Part shown: in pieces, positions 9,687 to 20,226 of the stretch
Layout of the letters: every line of letters starts with the position of its first letter
Position numbering within the stretch: the stretch's first letter is position 1
Assembly: GCA_021741205.1 (NCBI GenBank)
Contig: JAIOYI010000001.1
Span: 310,001 to 374,000, forward strand
DNA: 64,000 bases
Origin: Emcibacter sp.
GTDB lineage: Bacteria > Pseudomonadota > Alphaproteobacteria > Sphingomonadales > Emcibacteraceae
Direction: 5' to 3'
Notes under the pieces: generated by a model
Seen by the model: only the letters and a program-made list of their open reading frames with translations
Database searches by the model: none
Told to the model about the DNA's origin: nothing
Made by a program: the position numbers and the translations under genes

Positions 9687-10685
9687 TCAGAAAGACCATT
9701 GTCCAAACGCTGTTCTTATATCCGAATTATTTGCGCCCGACATCAAAAGCAAGGTCAATAAGATGCGGGCTTTTAGGCCGTCCAATATACCCGACGGGAT
9801 AAGACCCCGATTAAGCAAATCTATTTCACTACCCTTAAAACCGTAAGTTTTCTCATAAATATGGCCTGATCCCGTGCGGCTTGATAATATGACGGGCATT
9901 TTTTGAACCATTTTATCTAGGCTTTCAAGATAGGTTTCCGGCACATGGCCCGCCCCAAAACCCTCGATAATTAAGCCGTCGCATTGATCTTTTTCCAATA
10001 ATTTCAGCAGATACCCATCATCGCCGTACACAACCTTGATCAGGGCTATCTTAGGAATTATAGAATTTTGCGACCGTTTTATTCTCGGGCCCTTTGGGAA
10101 AACGGAAAAAAGCCTTGCCCGTCCCTCTACTATCCGCCCAATCGGTCCCATATTGGATGACTGAAAAGCGGCAAGACTTCCCGTATGGCATTTACGCACT
10201 AAGGCCGCCCGGTGGATATCATCATTCATCACCACCACAACCCCCGCAGACCCGAGACTTTTGGTCGTAGCTGAAATCACCGCCGCCATAATATTGGCCG
10301 GTCCATCGGCGCTTAATTCGGCAGGGCTTCGCATAGCCCCCGTAACCACCACAGGCTTATTAATATCCAGCAAACAATCCAATATAAAGGCCATTTCCTC
10401 GATGGTGTCTGTTCCTTGAATAATGACAAAGCCATCCGCCTCATCCTTTTGAACGGCGTGGTGAATTTTCTCCGCGAGGCTAATGGCATGGGCATAGGTT
10501 AAATTGCCACTGGCAACCATACATTCCGTCTGGGCATCAATTTGAGCAACTTGATCCAATCCAGAAACGGCTCGACATAAAGCATCCGCCTCCACCGTCG
10601 GCACAACGCCCCCTCCAGCAGAGACGGATTTATCCATGGTAATCGTGCCGCCCAGTAATAAAAGCTTAATTCTTTGTAATGCCAT
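9687..10685 (-). CDS. L-asparaginase
   Basis: Hydrolyses asparagine to aspartate and ammonia. It carries both catalytic threonine loops of the bacterial asparaginase family: GGTITM near residue 14, and IQGTDTIEE near residue 89, followed by VVTGAMRSP. At 332 aa the length is normal. No signal peptide is evident, so it is probably cytoplasmic. It starts one base after the TetR gene stop and is probably co-transcribed with it. Whether it is the type I or type II subclass cannot be told here. Confidence 0.9.
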   Translation of the reverse strand: MALQRIKLLLLGGTITMDKSVSAGGGVVPTVEADALCRAVSGLDQVAQIDAQTECMVASGNLTYAHAISLAEKIHHAVQKDEADGFVIIQGTDTIEEMAFILDCLLDINKPVVVTGAMRSPAELSADGPANIMAAVISATTKSLGSAGVVVVMNDDIHRAALVRKCHTGSLAAFQSSNMGPIGRIVEGRARLFSVFPKGPRIKRSQNSIIPKIALIKVVYGDDGYLLKLLEKDQCDGLIIEGFGAGHVPETYLESLDKMVQKMPVILSSRTGSGHIYEKTYGFKGSEIDLLNRGLIPSGILDGLKARILLTLLLMSGANNSDIRTAFGQWSF

Positions 10686-10686
10686 G

Positions 10687-11328
10687 TTATTTTATTTTCC
10701 CATTTTGCATCAATATATTTGCGGCACAATCACACATGTCGTCCAAATGATTACCCTCTGTATAAATACCATCAATCAATAGACGTGCCAAGCCATGCAA
10801 TGTACCCCAACTTACCTGAGCCAGACGCAAACTATCCTCAGCTATGGGTAGAATACCTTCCTGTTGGCAGATTTTTGTCATCTCAACATGCTTTTGAAAA
10901 ACCTCATAGGCAATTTTTTTTAAACTATCCGTTGCGGTTTTCTGTTTCCATATAGCCCGACCAAACATCAAATCATAATATTCAGAATTTTCCATTGCAT
11001 AGGTCAAATACCAATAAATGAAGGCCCGGTAACGTGCCGCGGGCAGAAGGTTTTTATAATCGTCCCCCAAAGAAATATTCTCTATTTTGTTTTGCCATAA
11101 ATAAAACCCTTCTTCTGCGAGGGTGCAAAGCAAAATATTCTTATCCTTGAAATAATGATAGGCTGCGGTGCGCGATACACCAACCCGATCCGCAAGTTTA
11201 CGCAAAGAAACTGCCTCAACGCCCCCTTCCCGTATCATCAAACGGGTTGCATCAAGCAAAGATTGACGCAAATCTCCATGATGATAGTTGGATTTATGCG
11301 TGATTGACTTATCCTCTGATATTTTCAT
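10687..11328 (-). CDS. TetR-family transcriptional regulator
   Basis: The 213-aa protein has an N-terminal TetR DNA-binding domain (about residues 18-65). The helix-turn-helix core is LRKLADRVGVSRTAAYHYFKDK. The helical C-terminal ligand domain has the spacing of WHG-type TetR members. It is divergent from the FadH-like gene and upstream of asparaginase. The perfect palindrome on the divergent promoter at 11377-11389 is the obvious candidate operator. The ligand is unknown; an enoate or acyl-CoA related compound would fit the neighbour. Confidence 0.9.
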   Translation of the reverse strand: MKISEDKSITHKSNYHHGDLRQSLLDATRLMIREGGVEAVSLRKLADRVGVSRTAAYHYFKDKNILLCTLAEEGFYLWQNKIENISLGDDYKNLLPAARYRAFIYWYLTYAMENSEYYDLMFGRAIWKQKTATDSLKKIAYEVFQKHVEMTKICQQEGILPIAEDSLRLAQVSWGTLHGLARLLIDGIYTEGNHLDDMCDCAANILMQNGKIK

Positions 11329-11376
11329 ATGAACCGTCTTTGTTTTGTGATTTTAAGGTGATTTTATCAACCAATC

Positions 11377-11405
11377 TTGACAGTGTCAAATTCTGTTGCT
11401 ATAAA
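11377..11405 (+). promoter_or_regulatory. Sigma-70 promoter of the FadH-like gene with palindromic operator
   Basis: A consensus -35 TTGACA (11377-11382) and TATAAA (11400-11405) are separated by 17 bp. The -35 is part of the perfect 13-bp palindrome TTGACAGTGTCAA (11377-11389). A repressor bound there would block RNA polymerase. The divergent TetR protein is the likely ligand-binding partner. Confidence 0.8.
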
Positions 11406-11448
11406 TTATCTATTCTTTAAAAACCGACCAAAATACTGCGATACTTAG

Positions 11449-13485
<2,037 letters not shown>

Positions 13486-13595
13486 AATCATAAAAATTAT
13501 CTTTGCAACAATTTGTTAGATATTTTGTGGCATAAGCTGCATACTGTCCTTTAAAAGACATGTCGTATAATATAAAATTGGCAAAGGCGATAAAT

Positions 13596-16493
13596 ATGTA
13601 CCCCAGAAATAAGATCCAGAAAAATAATAAAAACTTTCTTGTTCCTAAAATACGATCCTTAACCATAAAGTCAGTTGGGCTAATTACACTATGTACATGC
13701 CTCGCTTTAACCTTGCCACAAACCACGCCCACAGCATACGCCATCACAAATTCTGAGACCAAACAGGCCGAAGAGGCATATGAAAAGGCGCTCATAAGTT
13801 TTCACCAAGAAAACTTTCAGGAAGCCAAAATTCACCTGAAAAATGCCCTTAAGGCCAACCCCCGACATTTGTCCTCCCGTATTTTGATGGCAGAAATATT
13901 GATTAAAAATGGTGAGGGTGCCGCCGCAGAGGTCGAACTTAACTTTGCCCGTGAAAGAGGGGCGGATTATGATAGTCTGATCGTCTTGTTTGGCTATTCC
14001 TATATCTTGCAAGGCAAGGACAAATATCTTTTAGATGCTATCCGAAACGGTAATCGTGACGATAATATCGAGGCGGAAATTTCCTATCTTAGGGGTCGGG
14101 CTTACTTTGGTTATAAAAAATTAGCCAACGCTAAAAAAAGCTATAATAATGCGCTCGAAAGAAATCCCTTACTTCATCGTGCAAAACTTGGTCTGGCACA
14201 AATTGCCGCCGTTCACAAAGATTATGGGCTTGCCATGAGCTATATTGATGAAGTGCTCGCCACGCCAGATCCCGACCCCAACGCTTGGATATTAAAAGCG
14301 AAAATATATAAACAGCGAGGCTTTAATCAAAAAGCCATTGATGCCATTAATGAGGCCTTAAGCCGTGATGATAGCAATTTTCTTGCAAGAATAACCAGAG
14401 CCGCCCTCTATATTGACAGAAAGAATTTTGATGAAGCGGCAAAGGATGTGGATTATATTCTGGCTAAATATCCCAGAGAACCACAGGCTCAATATCTCAA
14501 AGCCATCATCGCCGCCTCCAAAGGTGATGTGAAAGAATCAAACGCCAATATGACGGAAATTCTCAACACATTACATTCCTTGCCGCCAGAAGTCATGATT
14601 GCAAATCCCACATATTATTATTTGGCGGGATTAACTAATTTTCAATTCGGTAATTTGGATGAAGCCCGAGAAAATTTTCAACAATATCTTAAATTAGAGC
14701 AGGATGATGTGAGCGCCATGAAACTACTTGGCGCCCTTGAATTAAAGGCAAGAGATCCACTTGCCGCCAATGTTATTTTGTCGGATGCGGATCGTAATCA
14801 ACCGGATAATCCTACAATCATGACCATGCTCGGCATGGTGCATTTGGAATTGGGGAATATTGATAAGGCCAATTATTATCTGGAAAATGTTGCTAAATTA
14901 ATGCCTGAATCATCGAAGGGCCTGACCAATCTCGCCCGTGGGAAAATGGCGGCGGGCTCATTTAATGCGGCCATCGAAAATCTCTTAAAGGCAGAAAAAC
15001 ATAATTTTGATGAGGTTGATATAAAACTGTTGTTGATTAAGGCCTATCAAGAATCAACCCAATATGACAAGGCTGTTAAAATTGCCCAGCAACTAAAAGA
15101 TGCCGATCCAAAAAATGTTTATCTGCTTAATCTTTATGGCACTGCGGTTGGACTGGCAGGTGATCTGAAAGAGGCCCGAAAAAGTTATAGTGCAGCCTTG
15201 GCAATCGACAATAAAAATATCCCCAGTCTCATTCATTTATCCCGCATGGATGTCTTGGAAGGCAAATCCAATAATGCCCTTGAGGGGCTTCGCAGTAAAT
15301 TAGAAACCATACCCAATGATTATCTTTTGATGCTGGAAATTGGCAATATATATAAAATCATCAAGGATATTCCCAATGCGCTATTTTGGTATAAAAAAGC
15401 CTATGCCGTCAATAATCAGGATTTCTCGATTTTAAATAGCCTTGTGGATGGCCATTTGCTCAATAAAAATTCCAAAGAGGCGATTGAAAACACAACGGAA
15501 TTTATCAACCGTTTTCCAAAAAATTCTGAAGCCTATAACTTGCTTGGTAAATTATATCAGGATTTGGGAAATCATACTGAAGCGATTAAAAATTACAAAT
15601 TAGCTGTCGAATATGCCATTAAGCGTGGCGAGGCGCTCCTCACAATGGCCACCGCACAGCTTCAAGCAAATGATCGGTCGGGGTCCATTAAAACGCTGCA
15701 AAAAGCCATCGCATGGGATCCAGAATTATCGGATGCCTATATTATGCTGATCCGAATGTCCATAGAGGACAATAACCCTAATGCGGGGCTTGAGCTTTTA
15801 AGCCATTTGCGCACAATCACAAAAAAAGACAACCCCGCAGCTGATATATTGGGCGGCGATCTTTATGCCGCCATGGGCAACTATAATAGAGCCGAAGAAT
15901 CCTATCTATCCGCCCAAAAAATCGGTGATAATCCTGTAGCCGTTATGGGTTTGTATCAGGCCTATCAGAAATCAGGTCGCATGGCGTTGGCTATTGCAAC
16001 CTTAGAAGATTGGTATAATAAATACCCCACCGATATCAGAACCGCACTGGCCTTGGGCAATGCCTATAAACGGGACGGGCAATTAAATAAGGCCCTGGAA
16101 TTTCATGATACTCTTCTAAAAAAACATCCTGACATGCCGCTTATTCTCAACAATGCGGCTAGCATAAATTTTGACATGGGGCACAAAGATAAAGCCTTGC
16201 AATATGCCAAAAGAGCCAATGATCTGCTCCCCGAAAATGCTAATATTTTGGATACGCTGGCCTGGATTGAAACCAGAAGGGGCAATCCCGAAACGGCTCT
16301 TCCTTTACTGAGAAAGGCGCTTGTACTACGCTATAGTGATCCTGAAATCAAATATCACCTTGCCGTAACGCTTGATAAGTTGAACAGACGGGGAGAGGCC
16401 ATCAAAATTCTGATCGAAGCTCTCGAATCCAAAAATGGTTTTTCAGAGGCGGATGCAGCCCGCAACACACTTAAACAATGGAAAAAGAAATAG
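13596..16493 (+). CDS. prsT: TPR-repeat protein, PrsT-like (XrtA/PEP-CTERM system)
   Basis: A large secreted or envelope protein, 965 aa from ATG 13596, built almost wholly of tetratricopeptide repeats (about residues 45-960). An N-terminal signal sequence (hydrophobic GLITLCTCLALTL, ending AYA) precedes them. The opening repeat (EEAYEKALISFHQENFQEAKIHLKNAL in two halves) and the layout resemble PrsT of exosortase A/PEP-CTERM loci, thought to act in exopolysaccharide or envelope assembly. AAAGGCG lies 6 bp before ATG 13596; an upstream in-frame ATG at 13560 has poorer spacing. No exosortase, PEP-CTERM protein or EPS genes lie nearby, so the assignment rests on repeat similarity alone. Confidence 0.7.
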   Translation: MYPRNKIQKNNKNFLVPKIRSLTIKSVGLITLCTCLALTLPQTTPTAYAITNSETKQAEEAYEKALISFHQENFQEAKIHLKNALKANPRHLSSRILMAEILIKNGEGAAAEVELNFARERGADYDSLIVLFGYSYILQGKDKYLLDAIRNGNRDDNIEAEISYLRGRAYFGYKKLANAKKSYNNALERNPLLHRAKLGLAQIAAVHKDYGLAMSYIDEVLATPDPDPNAWILKAKIYKQRGFNQKAIDAINEALSRDDSNFLARITRAALYIDRKNFDEAAKDVDYILAKYPREPQAQYLKAIIAASKGDVKESNANMTEILNTLHSLPPEVMIANPTYYYLAGLTNFQFGNLDEARENFQQYLKLEQDDVSAMKLLGALELKARDPLAANVILSDADRNQPDNPTIMTMLGMVHLELGNIDKANYYLENVAKLMPESSKGLTNLARGKMAAGSFNAAIENLLKAEKHNFDEVDIKLLLIKAYQESTQYDKAVKIAQQLKDADPKNVYLLNLYGTAVGLAGDLKEARKSYSAALAIDNKNIPSLIHLSRMDVLEGKSNNALEGLRSKLETIPNDYLLMLEIGNIYKIIKDIPNALFWYKKAYAVNNQDFSILNSLVDGHLLNKNSKEAIENTTEFINRFPKNSEAYNLLGKLYQDLGNHTEAIKNYKLAVEYAIKRGEALLTMATAQLQANDRSGSIKTLQKAIAWDPELSDAYIMLIRMSIEDNNPNAGLELLSHLRTITKKDNPAADILGGDLYAAMGNYNRAEESYLSAQKIGDNPVAVMGLYQAYQKSGRMALAIATLEDWYNKYPTDIRTALALGNAYKRDGQLNKALEFHDTLLKKHPDMPLILNNAASINFDMGHKDKALQYAKRANDLLPENANILDTLAWIETRRGNPETALPLLRKALVLRYSDPEIKYHLAVTLDKLNRRGEAIKILIEALESKNGFSEADAARNTLKQWKKK

Positions 16494-16535
16494 GTCACAA
16501 GCTCGAGAAAACATCTGACCTTAACCAAGGGGCTT

Positions 16536-17495
16536 TTATTCAAAAGCCTCTTCCCATGATCCTGTGGTAGATGCCTTTGAATATTCCGTTGACCTATTTT
16601 CAAAGAAATTGGCATGCTCAACCCCGTTCAAAATCTCATCCATCCAAAGAAGCGGATTGTTCCCCACAAAATATATGGGGGATAGGTTAAGCTGGGTTAA
16701 TCTGCGGTCAGCAATATAGCGAATATATTCTTTGACTTCTTTTGCCTTAAGACCCTCTATATCACCCATCTCAAAAGCAAGATCAATAAAGGCATCCTCA
16801 TGGCTCACAATCGTCTTGCAAGCCTCAACAAGGTCAGTCTGAAATTCATCAGTCCAAATTTCTGGGTTTTCCTGCACAAAGGTATGAAATAGTTGAATAA
16901 TACTGTTGGTATGAAGGGATTCGTCCCGTACCGACCATGTGACAATCTGACCCATACCCTTCATTTTATTAAAGCGGGGAAAATTCATCAATATGGCAAA
17001 GGAGGCAAAAAGCTGTAAGCCTTCGGTAAAGGCACCAAAAACCGCGAGAGTTTTTGCAATATCGGCCTTGGTTTCAATACCCCAAACCTGCATATAATCA
17101 TATTTGGCCTTCATCTGTTCATATTTCAGAAAAGCCTCATATTCCACATCAGGAATACCAAGTGTATCAAGCAAGTGACTGTAAGCCGCCACATGAACCG
17201 TCTCCATATTGGAGAATGCCGCCAGCATCATTTGAACCTCGGTCGGTTTAAAGACTCTGGTATAATGGCGCATATAACAATTATTCACTTCCACATCGGC
17301 TTGGGTGAAAAAGCGGAAAATTTGCATCAAGAGATGTTTCTCACCCTCTGTGATTTTCATGTTCCAATCTTTAACATCATCCGCCATGGGAACCTCTTCG
17401 GGTAACCAATGGATGCGTTGCTGCATGAGCCATGCATCATAGGCCCAAGGATATTGAAAAGGTTTATAAAAAATGCGTTCCTCTAACAGAGACAT
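16536..17495 (-). CDS. nrdB: Ribonucleoside-diphosphate reductase beta subunit (class Ia)
   Basis: Houses the diiron-tyrosyl radical cofactor used by NrdA to make deoxynucleotides. The helix with METVHVAAYSHL (about residue 98) carries the Glu-x2-His metal ligands and the radical-tyrosine position. A second Glu/His cluster is RDESLHT (about 188). At 319 aa it is a compact beta subunit with no N-terminal ATP-cone. It follows nrdA by 63 bp on the same strand and is convergent with the TPR gene. Confidence 0.95.
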   Translation of the reverse strand: MSLLEERIFYKPFQYPWAYDAWLMQQRIHWLPEEVPMADDVKDWNMKITEGEKHLLMQIFRFFTQADVEVNNCYMRHYTRVFKPTEVQMMLAAFSNMETVHVAAYSHLLDTLGIPDVEYEAFLKYEQMKAKYDYMQVWGIETKADIAKTLAVFGAFTEGLQLFASFAILMNFPRFNKMKGMGQIVTWSVRDESLHTNSIIQLFHTFVQENPEIWTDEFQTDLVEACKTIVSHEDAFIDLAFEMGDIEGLKAKEVKEYIRYIADRRLTQLNLSPIYFVGNNPLLWMDEILNGVEHANFFENRSTEYSKASTTGSWEEAFE

Positions 17496-17558
17496 AATCG
17501 AGCCTTAATATTAACTATTTTCTTTAATTGTAACAGGGTTCAGGGTCGGATATTTTTT

Positions 17559-19415
17559 TTACTGACATGATAAACATTCTTCATAGTCTGCTACCGTTTC
17601 ACGAACAGGAGCCAAAGATGCCGCTTGCTGCTCACGAAGCGTATTGCGGCCTCTGGCATTCTGAGAGCTTTCCGCTCGCTGAATAGATAACGAACGACAA
17701 TAATAAAGACTTTTAACGCCCTTTTTCCATGCCTGAAAATGAATTTGGTGCAAATCCCGCTTGTTAACATCAGCGGGCAGAAAAACATTAACTGACTGGG
17801 CCTGATCGACCATAGAAGCCCGATCGGCCGCATGCTCAATCACCCACCGCTGGTCAAGTTCAAAAGCGGTCTTGAAAACATCCTTTTCGTGATCATCCAG
17901 AAAATCAAGATGCTGTACCGAGCCGCCATTCATAGAAATAGACGACCAGATTTCATCCGTATTCTGACCCTTTGCATTCAACAGTCGAACCAAGGCTCGA
18001 CTGCGAACATTAAAAGAGCCCGACAAGGTTTTCTGGGTAAAACTGTTGGCGGCGATAGGCTCAATGCCTGGACTTGCACCGCCACAAATAATTGAAATAG
18101 ACGCGGTCGGCGCAATGGCCGTTTTATTGGAAAAGCGTTCTTTAATGCCATAATCTGCCGCATCGGGACAGGAACCTTTTTCTTCGGCGAGTAACTTAGA
18201 AGCTTTATTGACCCCTTCCTGAATATGCTTAAATATTTTTTTATTCCAAACCTGCGCCATAACAGATTCAAAAGGAATCATTCTATCCTGAAGAAAACTG
18301 TGAAAACCCATAGCGCCCAGACCAACACTCCGCTCTCTCATGGCGGCATAGGTGGCACGGGCCATGCTATCTGGGGCACGGTCAATGAAGTCCTCTAATA
18401 CATTATCTAAAAACCGCATTAAATCCGTGATGAAGAGTTCATTATCCTTCCACTCGTCATATCTTTCCAAATTAATGGATGACAAACAGCAAACGGCGGT
18501 GCGCTCATTACCCAAATGGTCAATTCCCGTGGGCAAGGTAATTTCACAACAAAGATTTGATGTCTTTACATTAAGTCCCGCCAATTTATGATGTTCGGGA
18601 ATGGCATTATTCACATGGTCACTAAATAACATATAAGGCTCACCCGTTTCTATGCGTGCCGTTAACATGCGAATCCATAACGCCCGCGCGGATATAGTTT
18701 TCTGCACACTCTTATCATAAGGGCTCAGAAGGGCCCATTCTTCATCATTTTCCACAGCCCGCATAAAGGCATCAGAAATGGCAATGCCGTGATGAAGATT
18801 AAGCGCTTTACGATTAGGGTCGCCGCCAGTCGGGCGTCTGATTTCAATAAATTCTTCTATTTCAGGGTGATTAACCGGCAAATAGACCGCCGCACTGCCT
18901 CGCCTGAGCGATCCCTGAGAGATCGCAAGAGTTTGACTATCCATAACACGAATAAAAGGAATGATTCCCGATGTCTTACCATTGGTGGAAACATTTTCCC
19001 CAATAGACCGCAAATTTCCCCAATAGCTTCCGATACCGCCGCCCTTGGAGGCAAGCCATACATTCTCATTCCACAATGTGACAATACCCTGAAGACTGTC
19101 ATTGGCCTCATTCAGGAAACAAGATATAGGAAGACCCCGCTTAGTCCCTCCATTGCTTAAAATAGGCGTCGCTGGCATAAACCAAAGCTTGCTTATATAA
19201 TCATATAATCTTTGAGCATGCGCCTGATCATCACTATAAAAACTCGCTACACGGGCAAAAAGGTCTTGAAAATCCTCATCCGGCATTAAATAGCGGTCTT
19301 TCAAAGTTGCCTTGCCAAAATCTGTTAAGAGACTATCCCGCTCGGGAATGGTTTCCACCCGAGAATGGTCTTTAACCTGTACCGCTTCTTTAAATAACGT
19401 TCCTACCACCTTCAT
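17559..19415 (-). CDS. nrdA: Ribonucleoside-diphosphate reductase alpha subunit (class Ia), short form
   Basis: Catalytic subunit that reduces ribonucleoside diphosphates. Redox cysteines are visible at ISCFLNE (about residue 112) and TAVCCLSS, the thiyl-radical cysteine in SNLCCEITLP, and the C-terminal shuttle pair in ECLSCQ. At 618 aa it is shorter than E. coli NrdA; the catalytic domain begins about 30 residues in, leaving no room for an ATP-cone. Overall dATP control would therefore have to come from elsewhere, consistent with transcriptional control by NrdR. Its promoter, about 260 bp upstream, carries a NrdR-box-like site. Confidence 0.95.
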   Translation of the reverse strand: MKVVGTLFKEAVQVKDHSRVETIPERDSLLTDFGKATLKDRYLMPDEDFQDLFARVASFYSDDQAHAQRLYDYISKLWFMPATPILSNGGTKRGLPISCFLNEANDSLQGIVTLWNENVWLASKGGGIGSYWGNLRSIGENVSTNGKTSGIIPFIRVMDSQTLAISQGSLRRGSAAVYLPVNHPEIEEFIEIRRPTGGDPNRKALNLHHGIAISDAFMRAVENDEEWALLSPYDKSVQKTISARALWIRMLTARIETGEPYMLFSDHVNNAIPEHHKLAGLNVKTSNLCCEITLPTGIDHLGNERTAVCCLSSINLERYDEWKDNELFITDLMRFLDNVLEDFIDRAPDSMARATYAAMRERSVGLGAMGFHSFLQDRMIPFESVMAQVWNKKIFKHIQEGVNKASKLLAEEKGSCPDAADYGIKERFSNKTAIAPTASISIICGGASPGIEPIAANSFTQKTLSGSFNVRSRALVRLLNAKGQNTDEIWSSISMNGGSVQHLDFLDDHEKDVFKTAFELDQRWVIEHAADRASMVDQAQSVNVFLPADVNKRDLHQIHFQAWKKGVKSLYYCRSLSIQRAESSQNARGRNTLREQQAASLAPVRETVADYEECLSCQ

Positions 19416-20226
19416 AGCTCCCTTAAGATTAAATCACCCTCTAAACGCACAGTGAAGAAACCCATTTTTATGCTCTATAAATTTTCTTTTTTAATACCCA
19501 TAGTAGGCATCAATGAAAAATTGCCCTTTTTGATCGTTGTGAAGATTTATTTTGATTTGAAAATCCGACGCAACGTTACCCATTTTTATGAAACTAAATG
19601 TTCACTTTGACCCTAGAGCCTTATAGAATAACAACAATCCTGTTTCAAACCCCTCGACACTCTCCCTCGACACAAGATATGGTATTTTGACCCTGATATA
19701 ATGTCAACAATTAGTATTATTCCTTTTTTCTTGACATTTTCGAGATAGCAATAAATCTGCGAAAATTATTATATTTTACCCAAAATAATCTTCTGACTAT
19801 AACCTATTTTAGTTAAGGTAAAATATTGGTTGTTTTTGAATATTAATTGCCTAAAATTTAATCACCCTTAAAAAGGTGTCATTAATTGTGCATGAACAGC
19901 TTGATTTTAAGTTTAAGAATCAGTAGAAAATACGGAGGTAAAGAACTATTATGCCGTTTATTTCGTAAAATACGCTAAAAACTGCAGAAAATTTATGTTA
20001 GTTTATTATTGCACTTGCTCACATATCGCATAAAATGAGCCCTTGCCTTTCGGCAAATCACTTTGTTCGTAAATTTGAAAAGCAATAAAAACGACCCAAG
20101 TAAAAAAGGCTATATTATAAATCTGTCTTTAAAATTTCTAGGACAGATTGAATGTGTACGCAAAAATAATATTATAGAAGCGCTACTTGTTGGCGCCACA
20201 CTTAAGTTTGAGGAGTATCTTCAGGA
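19416..20226. other. 811-bp gene-free region between nrdA and gltB
   Basis: AT-rich non-coding sequence. Its left half holds the nrdA leader and promoter. An isolated plus-strand TTGACA at 19731-19736 has no good -10. The motif TTTGACCCT occurs twice (near 19606 and 19686), and CCTCGACAC is directly repeated at 19652-19660 and 19665-19673. A small hairpin (TTGCC/GGCAA) lies near 20043. A consensus GGAGGT (19934-19939) precedes a five-codon reading frame at 19951. No credible gene of normal size was found, and no clear gltB promoter. Confidence 0.6.
19670..19707 (-). promoter_or_regulatory. nrdAB promoter with NrdR box
   Basis: On the minus strand TTGACA (19702-19707) and TACCAT (19679-19684) are spaced 17 bp. 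Overlapping the -10, 19670-19685 reads ACACAAGATATGGTAT, matching 13 of 16 positions of the published NrdR consensus acaCwAtATaTwGtgt. A second, degenerate match (9 of 16) lies at 19691-19706 between the -35 and -10, a 21-bp offset (two helical turns). This fits NrdR repression of ribonucleotide reductase. Confidence 0.75.

Noticed and set aside
16531..16548. Terminator between the TPR gene and nrdB
   Set aside because: The GGCTTTT/AAAAGCC stem overlaps the nrdB stop codon and lacks a following T-tract in either direction.
19731..19759. Plus-strand promoter in the nrdA-gltB gap
   Set aside because: The TTGACA is perfect, but no acceptable -10 lies 15-19 bp downstream and gltB begins almost 500 bp away.
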